NCBI RefSeq assembly: GCF_026240905.1
Contig: NZ_JAPEVI010000003.1
Span: forward strand, 372,001-436,000
DNA: 64,000 nucleotides
Source of the DNA: Roseibium salinum
GTDB lineage: Bacteria > Pseudomonadota > Alphaproteobacteria > Rhizobiales > Stappiaceae
Direction: 5' to 3'
Shown here: positions 24,439 through 33,128 of the stretch, piece by piece
Layout: the number at the start of each line of letters is the position of its first letter
How positions within the stretch are numbered: position 1 is the first letter of the stretch
Program-made: the position numbers and the translations under genes
The notes under the pieces: model-generated
Told to the model about the DNA's origin: nothing
What the model saw: the letters and a program-made list of their open reading frames with translations, nothing else
The model's database searches: none

Positions 24439-24613
24439 ATGGACGCGAATCTCAACTTGCCTAGGTGACGTTTGTTGCCGTAACACGGACAACTTCCCTG
24501 CCAAGGTAAGGCGAAATTCGTTAACATCCCTTTAGAGCGAGTCTCGGGTTTGTCCATTTCGTGGCGGACCCGGTGTTCGTCCCGCTCCAGAACAGCGTCC
24601 GGTTGGATTTTTC

Positions 24614-25795
24614 ATGCCAAGACCTTCCCCAAGTCTCAGCCAGAGAGTGGCCGGTCTGTTTGCGTGCCACTTCTTCGGATTCGGCCTGTTCCTGCCGTTC
24701 ATTCCCGTGGTCTTGGAATTTCAGGGCATAAGTCCCGCCGAAATCGGCTTTGTCCTCGGAGTGGGGACGATTTTGCGGATCGCCGCCAGCCCTCTCCTTG
24801 CGAACCTGTCCGACAGAACCGGGCAGAGGCGGTTGTCGATCCTGATCTATTCCCTGATCGGTGCGGCCTCCGTCGCGCTGTTTGCCCTTCCCGGCGGCCT
24901 GTTGGTGGCCGGCGCTGCGGTCATCAGCTACATGGTGTTCAAGGCGCCCGTCCTGCCGCTCAGCGATGCCTATGCGCTGGACGTCGCACGCAACACCGGC
25001 ACCGATTATGCCCGCATGCGGCTGTGGGGATCGGCCGGATTCGTGGCCGCCAACCTGGCCGGAGGCGCGCTGGCGGCCCAGGCGACCTCCTGGATCATTC
25101 TAGCCCTCATCGCGCTGGCCTCCCTGGCAACGGGGTTTGTTGCCATGTCGATGCCGCCGCAGCGGCGTGAAGAGCCCGGGGACGAGCAAGGCGGGGAAAC
25201 CCCGACGGCGCCGTTCAAGAGCGTCTGGTTCTGGCCCGTGCTGGCCGTTCTCGGCCTGTTTCAGGCCAGCCATGCCGCCTTTTACGGCTTCGGCACGCTG
25301 TACTGGCAGGCGAAAGGCGTGCCGGACTTCGCCATCGGCTCCCTGTGGGCGGTCGGCGTGGTTGCCGAAATCGCGCTGTTCACCATTGCCGGAAAACTGG
25401 CGCACCGGTTCGATCCGCCGGTCTTCCTGCTGGTGGCGGGCATTGCAGCCGTCTTCCGCTGGTCGCTGTTCCCGTTCGCGGATACGCTGGCCGCCATGGC
25501 CGCGCTGCAATTGCTGCATGCCTTCACTTTCGGTGCGGCGCATCTGGGGGCGGTCGCCATTCTTGCCAGGGTTATCCCAAGCAAATGGGCCGGAACCGGG
25601 CAGGGGCTGCTGGGAACCTCCATCGGCATTCAGATGGCGGTGGGCCTCAGCGTTTGCGGGGCGCTTTACGATGTGGATCCGGACATGCCGTTCTACCTAA
25701 TGGCCGGCGTCTCGGTCTTCGGGGCAATGGCCATGCTGGCCCTGACGCCGCTGGTGCGCCGGTGCATGGACACGGCACTCCAAGCGGCCGGGTAA
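24614..25795 (+). CDS. MFS transporter, HcaT/MFS_1-like
   Basis: 393-residue inner-membrane protein with 12 predicted helices and the N-terminal FFGFGLFLPFIPVVL segment typical of the LacY-like/3-phenylpropionate (HcaT) branch of MFS. A hydrophilic loop near residue 180-200 (REEPGDEQGGETPT) separates the two halves. It converges on the D-glutamate genes at 26033, so a substrate link is possible but unproven. Confidence 0.85.
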   Translation: MPRPSPSLSQRVAGLFACHFFGFGLFLPFIPVVLEFQGISPAEIGFVLGVGTILRIAASPLLANLSDRTGQRRLSILIYSLIGAASVALFALPGGLLVAGAAVISYMVFKAPVLPLSDAYALDVARNTGTDYARMRLWGSAGFVAANLAGGALAAQATSWIILALIALASLATGFVAMSMPPQRREEPGDEQGGETPTAPFKSVWFWPVLAVLGLFQASHAAFYGFGTLYWQAKGVPDFAIGSLWAVGVVAEIALFTIAGKLAHRFDPPVFLLVAGIAAVFRWSLFPFADTLAAMAALQLLHAFTFGAAHLGAVAILARVIPSKWAGTGQGLLGTSIGIQMAVGLSVCGALYDVDPDMPFYLMAGVSVFGAMAMLALTPLVRRCMDTALQAAG

Positions 25796-25923
25796 GGCAG
25801 TTTGCGTCTAACAGCGTGCCGGGCGAACGCCGTATTCGAGACAGGCCTTGCTCTCTCTGAAGATGCCGGCGCTGAACAGGTCTCGGTGTCCATTGCTCGC
25901 TTTTCCAGGCTGATCAGCGAGTA

Positions 25924-25968
25924 GGCCCCGGCTCTGCGCTATGCTGGTCCGCGGTGACACGGTGTATG
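25924..25968. repeat. Dispersed intergenic repeat, second copy
   Basis: Starts GGCCCCGGCTCTGCG and runs through GGTGACACGG, matching 3116-3160 with several changes. It lies between the MFS gene and dgcA. Confidence 0.45.
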
Positions 25969-26032
25969 GACGGCCATAGCGGAAGGAAGCCGACTGCCGG
26001 GAGCGGTCCGAAGGGCTTTCCCGCCGAGACCT

Positions 26033-27017
26033 CTATCCCCAGAGCTCCGGTTGCGGCGGGAAGAGGGTGCTGCCTTCGAACCTGAGGCCCGGCGATCTGT
26101 CCCTGGCCAGCAGAAGCGGCCCGTCCAGGTCGACGAAATCCGCCTTCTGCGCGATCAGCACCGCCGGAGCCATGGCCAGAGAGGTGCCGAGCATGCAGCC
26201 GATCATGATCTTGAAATCCTGGCTCCTGGCCTGGTCCACGAGCTTCAGGGCCTCGGTCAGTCCGCCGGCCTTGTCGAGCTTGATATTGACCGCGTCGTAC
26301 TTGCGCCGCAGCCCGTCGACGCTCTTGCCCGGATGCAGGCTTTCGTCGGCGCATATAGTGACGGACCGCGTGATCCCGGCCAGAAGATCGTCGCTTTTCG
26401 ACGGCAGCGGCTGTTCGATCAGCGCGACGCCCGCCGCCTCGCAAGCGGCCATGTTTCTTTCAAAGCAGCTTTCGTCCCAGGCTTCATTGGCATCGACGAT
26501 CAGGGTGCTCTCGGGGGCGGCCTTGCGCACCGCTGCGATCTCGCTCGTCGTCTCCCGGGCCCGCCAGCTTGACCTTCAGAAGCGGGCGGTGGGCCGCAGC
26601 CCTGGTTTTTTCCGCCATCACCTCGGGCGTGTCGACGCTGATGGTGAATGCCGTGGTGACGGGCTTCAACAGGCCGACCCCGGCAAGTTCGGCGGCGGAC
26701 TTGCCGGCCTTCTTGGCTTCCAGGTCCCAAAGGGCGCAATCGACCGCATTGCGCGCCGCGCCCGCCGGCATCGCCTCCTGCAGCGCCGAGCGGGTGAGAC
26801 CATCCCTCAGCACGGCGGCGATGTCCGCGATCTGGGTCTGAACGCTTTCCAGCGTCTCGCCGTAGCGCGGGTAGGGAACGCATTCGCCGCGGCCGGTATG
26901 CTCGCCGTCGGTCAAGGTCACGACGACGACTTGCGCGTGGGTTCTCGTTTCGCGCGAGATCTTGAATCCGCCCGCAATTTCAAAGCGTTCTGCTGCGGCG
27001 TTCACAGAAAGAGTCAT
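26033..27017 (-). pseudogene. dgcA: Dipeptide epimerase / N-acetyl-D-glutamate racemase DgcA, frameshifted
   Basis: Enolase-superfamily racemase. The N-terminal capping domain and KVKLAG lysine motif read in one frame from ATG 27017; the barrel (IVDANEAWDES, IEQPLPS, CADESLH, KLDKAGG) reads in another to TAG at 26033. The join should read GDDERIAAVRKAAPE, which needs removal of one base near 26540-26546. The ATG overlaps the TGA of the upstream gene (ATGA). Family annotation is L-Ala-D/L-Glu epimerase; with the DUF1611 partner it is better seen as DgcA of D-glutamate breakdown (family knowledge). Sequence error or real mutation cannot be told apart here. Confidence 0.82.
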
Positions 27018-28027
27018 GGGGCACCAAATTCGGCGGAGACCTTGTCGACAAAGACATCCATGCCGTAGCGCACCGGATCGGTCGCCGGCAGGCCGTGCTG
27101 TTCGCCGATCTTGGCGAGATAGGCGAGCGCTTCGCTGTCGCCGAGCGCAGCGGTATTCACCGCAATGCCGACGCAGCGGATATCCGGATTGGTCAGCCGT
27201 CCGCATTGGATGGTCAGGTCGATCACCTGCTGGATCGTCGGCAGGGGCGTCTCCACACCGCGCATCCTGGTGCGGGTCGGCTCATGACAGACGATGAAGC
27301 CGTCGGGCTGGGAGCCGTGAAGAAGTCCGAGCGTCACGCCGGCGAAAGAAGGGTGAAACAGCGAGCCCTGTCCCTCGATAATCTGCCAGTGATCTTCCTG
27401 CGTTGCCGGGGACAGCCATTCCGCGGCGCCGGAAATGAAATCGGCGATCACCGCATCGAGCGAGACGCCGCGGCCGGAAATGAAGACCCCCGTCTGCCCC
27501 GTGGCGCAGAAGGAACTGTTATAGCCGCGTTCGTTCATGGCCTTGTCCATGGCAAGGGCAGTGTATTTCTTGCCGACGGAACAATCCGTGCCAACCGCAA
27601 GAATGCGCTTGCCGGGGCGTTTGCTGCCTTTGCCGGTGTCGAAGGACATGGTGCTGTGGCGCACGTCGTGGAGCTGGCGGCCGTTTCGTTCCGCGGCATC
27701 CCTGATCGCTGGAATGTCTCTCAGGCGCACATGAAGACCGGAGGCGACGTCCATGCCGGCATCAAGGGCCTCGACAACCGAGGCGACCCAGTGGTCTGGC
27801 AGGCGTCCGCCGGCGTTCACTGCTCCGATGATGAAGGTCCTGGCCCCGGCGGCAGCCCCTTCCGGGACCGACATGTCCGGCAGGCCGGTGTCGGCGGCAC
27901 AGCCTTCAAGACGTACCTGGCCGATACACCAGTCCTTGCGCCAGTCCACGATGCCGATTGCGGTCTTCGCCGCCAGTGCATCGGGAACGTCGCCAAGAAA
28001 CAGAAGGTAGGGGCGGGCAATTTCCAT
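27014..28027 (-). CDS. dgcN: DUF1611 family protein, D-glutamate N-acetyltransferase DgcN candidate
   Basis: 337-residue P-loop-containing protein: DUF1611 N-terminal domain (about 1-110), then the nucleotide or acetyl-CoA-binding loop VGTDCSVGKKYTAL (about 150) and GQTGVFISGRG, with IIEGQGSLFHPSFAGVT. Characterised relatives named DgcN acetylate D-glutamate, and DgcA then racemises the product. Overlap with dgcA supports this pairing. ATG 28027 is chosen; a TTG 15 bases upstream is possible. It diverges from the Mla operon. Confidence 0.82.
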   Translation of the reverse strand: MEIARPYLLFLGDVPDALAAKTAIGIVDWRKDWCIGQVRLEGCAADTGLPDMSVPEGAAAGARTFIIGAVNAGGRLPDHWVASVVEALDAGMDVASGLHVRLRDIPAIRDAAERNGRQLHDVRHSTMSFDTGKGSKRPGKRILAVGTDCSVGKKYTALAMDKAMNERGYNSSFCATGQTGVFISGRGVSLDAVIADFISGAAEWLSPATQEDHWQIIEGQGSLFHPSFAGVTLGLLHGSQPDGFIVCHEPTRTRMRGVETPLPTIQQVIDLTIQCGRLTNPDIRCVGIAVNTAALGDSEALAYLAKIGEQHGLPATDPVRYGMDVFVDKVSAEFGAP

Positions 28028-28154
28028 GAACTGAGCTTCCAAGTGGTTACAGGAGGTTATACCGTCCTGTCGTGATTACGACGGGTTGGTAATAGACTTC
28101 TCCATCAGGTATACGGGGGATATCGAACCAGCGGCAAGAGGGCAGCCAGCCGGA

Positions 28155-29303
28155 ATGGCATTCTTGGAAAAAAACGTTGCGCCGGAGATGCATCTGGAGG
28201 CGGATGGAGCCGATCGCCAGTTTCTGGCCCTGTGCGGTGACTGGACCGTCAGCACCATCGGCGATGCGGAGGCGGAACTTGGCAGGCTCGAAGTCGCGAT
28301 GGACCGGTTGACCTGTATCGATGTTTCCAAAGTGGAGCATCTGGATACAAGCGGCGCCTGGCTGATCCACCGCGTCCGCGGACGGCTGGAATTCGAAGGG
28401 CGCAGGGTCGATCTGACCGGCCTGACACCCGTGCGCGAGACACTGTTTGCCGAAATTGAGCGCCATCATCCGCCGCGATGGAAGCCGGACCGGGACGGTT
28501 TTTCCATCGTCGGATTCCTGGAGGATACCGGGCGCGAGGTGGTCGATGCGGGCAAGGACGGTCTTGCCATGCTGCATATTCTCGGCTCGCTCGGCCTGGT
28601 CCTCTCCACGGTGCTGATGCAGCCAAAGCGCCTGCGAAGCATCTCCATAGCCGTCCAGTTCGACCGCAGTTGCATCGGTGCCGTCCCGATCGTGGCCCTG
28701 ATGAGCTTCCTCATCGGTGCGATCATCTCCCAGCAGGGCGGCTTTTACCTGAGGCAGTTCGGGGTGGATATCTACGTCGTGGATCTGGCGGGCATCCTCA
28801 TCCTGCGCGAGATAGGCGTGATCCTGACTGCCATCATGGTGGCCGGCCGGTCCGGGTCGGCGTTCACGGCCGAGCTCGGCTCCATGCGCATGCAGGAGGA
28901 GGTGGACGCCCTGCACGTGATCGGCCTCAGCGTGACCGAGGTTCTGGTGCTGCCGCGCATCCTGGCCTTGATGATCTCCCTGCCCATCCTGACGTTCATT
29001 TCCGACATTTCCGCCCTGTTCGGCGCGGGGCTGATCACCTGGATGTATCTGGACATACCCCCGGCGGCGTTTCTGACGCAGTTGCAGGCGGCCATCACAG
29101 TCGAGACAATGGTCGTCGGCCTGGTCAAGGCGCCCTTCATGGCCCTGATTATCGGCCTGATCGCTTGCGTGGAAGGATTGAAAGTCGAGGGCTCGTCCGA
29201 ATCGCTCGGGCGTCATACAACCATGTCTGTGGTGAAGGCCATTTTTCTCGTTATAGTCGTGGACGGCCTGTTCGCCATTTTCTTTGCAGCCATTGGAGTT
29301 TGA
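28155..29303 (+). CDS. mlaE: MlaE-type ABC permease with N-terminal STAS-like domain
   Basis: 382-residue permease of the phospholipid transport (Mla/MCE) system. Residues 1-105 form a STAS/MlaB-like domain (VSKVEHLDTSGAWLIHRV), which in E. coli is a separate protein. The rest has the MlaE helices: MSFLIGAIISQQGGFYL, ILREIGVILTAIMVAGRSGS and AELGSMRMQEEVDAL. ATG 28155 gives a natural protein; a TTG at 28086 would add 23 residues. It begins the mlaEFD-lipoprotein operon. Confidence 0.9.
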   Translation: MAFLEKNVAPEMHLEADGADRQFLALCGDWTVSTIGDAEAELGRLEVAMDRLTCIDVSKVEHLDTSGAWLIHRVRGRLEFEGRRVDLTGLTPVRETLFAEIERHHPPRWKPDRDGFSIVGFLEDTGREVVDAGKDGLAMLHILGSLGLVLSTVLMQPKRLRSISIAVQFDRSCIGAVPIVALMSFLIGAIISQQGGFYLRQFGVDIYVVDLAGILILREIGVILTAIMVAGRSGSAFTAELGSMRMQEEVDALHVIGLSVTEVLVLPRILALMISLPILTFISDISALFGAGLITWMYLDIPPAAFLTQLQAAITVETMVVGLVKAPFMALIIGLIACVEGLKVEGSSESLGRHTTMSVVKAIFLVIVVDGLFAIFFAAIGV

Positions 29304-29312
29304 CCCGATCTC

Positions 29313-30122
29313 ATGCCGCTGAGTGAAGCCGAAGAGCTCGAAAAAAACGATGCCCCGCGGGAGGACGACGCCGAAAACGTGTTGTCGGTCAAAGGTATTA
29401 CCGTCGGCTTCGGCAGCAAGATCATCCTTCAGAATCTCGATCTCGACGTCAAAAGGGGCGAGGTGCTCGGCTTCGTCGGCGGTTCGGGAACAGGCAAATC
29501 GGTGCTGATGCGCGCGATACTGGGACTGACGCCCAAGCGGGCGGGGTCGATATCGGTTTTCGGCCACGACCTGTCATCGGCCAGCGAAAAGCAGCGCAAG
29601 ACAATCGAGCGCCGGTGGGGGGTGCTGTTCCAGCAAGGTGCCCTGTTTTCAGCGCTTTCCGTGAAGCAGAACATTCAGGTTCCCATGCGCGAGCATCTGA
29701 AACTCTCGCCGCGGCTGATGGATGAACTGGCAACACTGAAGCTGGAACTTGTCGGCCTGCCGCAGGACGCTGCCGACAAGCTGCCCTCCGAACTCTCCGG
29801 CGGCATGGTCAAACGGGCGAGCCTGGCTCGCGCCCTTGCACTGGATCCTGATTTGGTGTTTCTGGACGAGCCGACCTCAGGACTCGATCCGATCGGGGCG
29901 GCGGCTTTTGATTCGCTGATTGCGAAACTCAGTTCGACCCTTGGATTGACCGTTTATATGGTGACACACGATCTCGATAGCCTTCACTCTATCTGCGATC
30001 GCATTGCAGTTCTTGGGCAAAAACGCGTTTTGGCCATCGGAACACTGGACGACATGATGAAAAACGACGATCCCTGGATTAAATCCTATTTCAGGGGTGA
30101 ACGGGCAATGCGCCGAGCATAG
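29313..30122 (+). CDS. mlaF: MlaF-type ABC ATP-binding protein
   Basis: 269 residues. Walker A GGSGTGKS (about 52), Q-loop FQQGALFSAL, signature LSGGMVKR (about 155), Walker B LVFLDEPTSGLDP and H-loop VTHDLDS are all intact, so it should hydrolyse ATP to drive phospholipid movement between the membranes. It starts 9 bases after mlaE and is followed 10 bases later by mlaD. Confidence 0.93.
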   Translation: MPLSEAEELEKNDAPREDDAENVLSVKGITVGFGSKIILQNLDLDVKRGEVLGFVGGSGTGKSVLMRAILGLTPKRAGSISVFGHDLSSASEKQRKTIERRWGVLFQQGALFSALSVKQNIQVPMREHLKLSPRLMDELATLKLELVGLPQDAADKLPSELSGGMVKRASLARALALDPDLVFLDEPTSGLDPIGAAAFDSLIAKLSSTLGLTVYMVTHDLDSLHSICDRIAVLGQKRVLAIGTLDDMMKNDDPWIKSYFRGERAMRRA

Positions 30123-30132
30123 GTTGGACTGA

Positions 30133-32127
30133 ATGGAAACCCGCGCGAACTATATCCTGATCGGTGCCTTCATGGTTGCCATCCTGATCAGTGCGTTCGG
30201 CTTTGTATACTGGCTTGCCGCCACCGCCGAGTCCCGGCAGAACGTGCAAGTCAAGATCGTGTTTCCGGGTCCGGTGACGGGGCTGCCGGTCGGTGGACAG
30301 GTCCTGTTCAACGGGATCAAGGTGGGCGACGTCAGTGCGCTCGGATTTGCACCGGAAGATCCGGCCAAGGTGATTGCGACCGTCCGCATCAGGCCGGACA
30401 CCCCATTGCGCGAGGATTCCAAGGCAACGTTGAATTTCACCGGCCTGACAGGCGTTGCCTATGTCGATCTGAGCGGTGGGTCGTCCGACTCTCCGTTGCT
30501 GCTGGAAAACGTCGAGGAAGGCGAGACGCCGGTTCTCTACGCGGAAAGATCCTTCTTCGACGACATTGTCGACGGCGCGCGCGATGTGCTCAAGCGGGCG
30601 GATTCGACCATGCAGACGGTCGATGATCTCTTGAAGGAGAACCGGCCGGCAATCACCCGCATCATCACCAATGCCGAAACCTTCTCCGATGCCCTGGCGG
30701 CAAATTCCGCCGGCGTCGAGGACTTCATGGCGAGCATCGGCAAGGCCTCCGAATCCTTCTCCAGCCTGTCTGTTCGGATGGAGAGCCTGGTGGAAGAAGG
30801 CGAACGCCTGCTGGCCGCCGTTCCGTCCGACAAGGTGACCGCAATCGTCGATGACCTGACCAGGTTCTCCGAAAGCCTCGGCAATGCCAGTGACGATATC
30901 GACCTCCTGCTGGCGGATGCGCAGGGGGCGGCGAAGGAACTGGATCAGTTCACCAAAGGCCTGAATGATGGCCTGGAAGAGGTCCGCGGCGTGATTGCGG
31001 CGGTCAAGCCGGAAGAGGTCGAACGGGTCATGAAGGGCGCGGCAGCGCTGGGGGTGCTTGACGAGCGCAGCGGCGACATCGACCAGCTGATTGTGTCCAC
31101 CCGCCAGACCATGCAGAATGTCGACGACATCGTCGCAACCTTCAAGGAGAAGGAAGGCGCGATCAGCGACATGATCGACGGTGGGCGTGAGATCGTTCTG
31201 AAGGCCGATACCATCATGACCCGCGGCGTCGAGATTGCCACCGCCGTCGACCCGCTCAAGGTGGAGCAGGTCGTCAGCTCGCTCGGCAGCTTCGCCGACG
31301 GGCTGAATGCGTCGCTGACACGTGTCGACGAACTCGTTGCCAGTGTCGACCCGCAGCAGGTGAGCGAGGCAGTCGACAAGGTCTCGACCATCATCGACAA
31401 CTTCAACAATCAGCAGGGCCAGATCAACGAGATCATCGCGTCCACCAAGTCCACGATCCAGAATTTCGAGCAGGTGTCGGCGACCGTCCGCGGCCAGGAT
31501 GACCGTATTGCCGCGCTGATCACGGATGTTCAACGTGCGGCAGATCGCTTCGCAACGACCCTGGAGACGGCCGAAGGCCTGCTGGAGGCGGTGGATCCTG
31601 AAAAGGTCGCCAATATCGTCGGCTCCGTCGAGACTGCGGCCGCGGACCTGGCTCATCCGGAGGACGGGGTTCCGGCAATCCTGAAGAGCGCGCGCAAAGC
31701 TGCGGACGATGTGCAGCGGATGACGGCGGATCTTTCCAAGCGGACGCCTGATGTGGACCAGATCATCACCGACGCCAAGCAGATGACGGCAACGCTGAAC
31801 TCCACCTCCGTGCGTGTGGAAAGCCTGGTCGAAAAGGTCTCGGACATGGTCGAGGGCGACGGGGAGGGTCTTATCAAGGAGGCAACGCTCGCGGCGCAGG
31901 CGATCCGCAAGGTCGCGGTTGCCTTCGAGAGCCGGGCGGATTCCATCGCAGGCGGCCTGGCCAAATTCGCAACGCAGGGCTCGGCGGATTTCGCCAGTGC
32001 GGTGGCGCAACTCAACCGGACACTGGTGTCGTTCCAGCGCGTTGCGGAAAGTCTTGAACGCAATCCCAGCCGGGTGATCTTCGGCGGTGACGATGTGCCG
32101 ACCTATTCCGGCGGCCGGCGGCGGTAA
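30133..32127 (+). CDS. mlaD: MlaD-family MCE protein with a very long C-terminal helical region
   Basis: 664 residues. One membrane anchor (about 8-30), one MCE domain (about 38-118, VKIVFPGPVTGLPVGGQVLF and LNFTGLTGVAYVDLSGG), then about 500 residues of helical repeats rich in V, D and E without a second MCE domain. E. coli MlaD is 183 residues. The long helix may bridge the periplasm like PqiB/LetB or mycobacterial Mce proteins. It ends in a short basic tail (PTYSGGRRR). A single full-length frame, no sign of disruption. Confidence 0.9.
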   Translation: METRANYILIGAFMVAILISAFGFVYWLAATAESRQNVQVKIVFPGPVTGLPVGGQVLFNGIKVGDVSALGFAPEDPAKVIATVRIRPDTPLREDSKATLNFTGLTGVAYVDLSGGSSDSPLLLENVEEGETPVLYAERSFFDDIVDGARDVLKRADSTMQTVDDLLKENRPAITRIITNAETFSDALAANSAGVEDFMASIGKASESFSSLSVRMESLVEEGERLLAAVPSDKVTAIVDDLTRFSESLGNASDDIDLLLADAQGAAKELDQFTKGLNDGLEEVRGVIAAVKPEEVERVMKGAAALGVLDERSGDIDQLIVSTRQTMQNVDDIVATFKEKEGAISDMIDGGREIVLKADTIMTRGVEIATAVDPLKVEQVVSSLGSFADGLNASLTRVDELVASVDPQQVSEAVDKVSTIIDNFNNQQGQINEIIASTKSTIQNFEQVSATVRGQDDRIAALITDVQRAADRFATTLETAEGLLEAVDPEKVANIVGSVETAAADLAHPEDGVPAILKSARKAADDVQRMTADLSKRTPDVDQIITDAKQMTATLNSTSVRVESLVEKVSDMVEGDGEGLIKEATLAAQAIRKVAVAFESRADSIAGGLAKFATQGSADFASAVAQLNRTLVSFQRVAESLERNPSRVIFGGDDVPTYSGGRRR

Positions 32128-32152
32128 CAGAGAATATCAAGGGCAGGGGCTT

Positions 32153-32761
32153 ATGACGAAGGCAACCACAGACATGACACGCCGGAGCGTTTTGAGCGCC
32201 CTGGGCTTCGGTGTCCTCGTCTCCGGCTGTGCCAGTTCCGCACCTTCTGCCTACTACGGACTCGACACCGTCGATGCCGGCGGCGGTTTCACCGGCCGCT
32301 CCAGCGGCGTGCAAGTGCTGGTCACTGCGCCGCGCGCCCTCAAGGCGCTGGATACCAGCCATATTGCCGTGGTCGATCAAGGGCCGATCTACAGCTATTT
32401 TCCGAACTCCGCCTGGGCGGATACCCTGCCGAACGTCGTCCAGGCGAAACTGGCGCAGACCCTGCAGGACACCGGCCGGCTCCGCGGCGTCGGGCTGCCG
32501 GGCGAAGGTCTGTTGATCGATTATCAGCTGCAGACGGAAATCCGGTCGTTCGAGCTGAGAGTGGACGGCGCCAGCCGCGGCTTCGTCGAGATTTTCGCCC
32601 GCGTGGTCAACGACCGCAACGGCCGCACCGTGGCAACGAAGGTGTTCAGCGCGCAGACCCCGTCCGGAGGCACCTCCGTCGATCAGGCGGTCGAAGCCAT
32701 GAACGCTTCCGCCGACCGCGTCTTCACCGAAATAACGGCCTGGACGTTGCAGAACGTCTAG
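32153..32761 (+). CDS. ABC-type transport auxiliary lipoprotein (MlaC/PqiC-like role)
   Basis: 202-residue lipoprotein. The signal peptide starts with a twin-arginine-like TRRSVL and ends in a lipobox (VSGC, cysteine near residue 26). The mature part fits ABC_trans_aux (PF03886), with the YYGLD start and the LLIDYQLQTEIRSFEL strand seen in PqiC/LptE-like partners. It is the last gene of the mla operon, 25 bases after mlaD, and likely sits at the outer membrane end of the MCE bridge. Confidence 0.85.
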   Translation: MTKATTDMTRRSVLSALGFGVLVSGCASSAPSAYYGLDTVDAGGGFTGRSSGVQVLVTAPRALKALDTSHIAVVDQGPIYSYFPNSAWADTLPNVVQAKLAQTLQDTGRLRGVGLPGEGLLIDYQLQTEIRSFELRVDGASRGFVEIFARVVNDRNGRTVATKVFSAQTPSGGTSVDQAVEAMNASADRVFTEITAWTLQNV

Positions 32762-33128
32762 AGTGCGGACCGGTAAAATGGAGTGCACCGGCGTCGTTCC
32801 GCCGGTTGCCGATGCAAGACATCGCACCGCACCCGGGTGAACCAGACTTCCTCATCAAATGCTTCGATTCAATCGAGACGCGCCCTAAGACGGTACTGTC
32901 ATGAGAGACCTTCGGCGCCCACGCGCCTCTCGTCATTGCGGACAAGCGCAGCACAGCTGCGCGCAGATCCGGAAGCCGGCTCGTCAGTTGTGAGCGAAGC
33001 GAACCCGCCTTGCGGGCCTGCACCCAAACTGCCGGAGGGCTGGCCGCGAGCCCGGATCATGGCGTGCGGACACCGAACAACAAAAAAGGCGGCCGATCGG
33101 CCGTCTTTCGTGTCTTGGTGCGGGTCTC
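32762..33128. other. Intergenic region with degenerate repeat
   Basis: 367 bases between the mla operon and the giant gene, which converge. Bases about 32925-33065 (ATTGCGGACAAGCGCAG, then GCGCAGATCCGG and GAGCCCGGATCATGG) look like a decayed member of the dispersed repeat family. No gene is seen; the terminator at 33087 is listed apart. Confidence 0.4.
33087..33108 (-). terminator. Terminator of the giant coiled-coil gene
   Basis: On the minus strand AAGACGGCCG-AT-CGGCCGCCTT is followed by TTTT. It lies 21 bases past the stop codon of the 1908-codon gene. The stem contains the palindrome CGGCCGATCGGCCG. Confidence 0.75.

Noticed and set aside
30091..32010. 639-codon minus-strand frame over mlaD
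   Set aside because: Shadow of the MCE gene; repeated D/V/E codons keep the opposite strand open.
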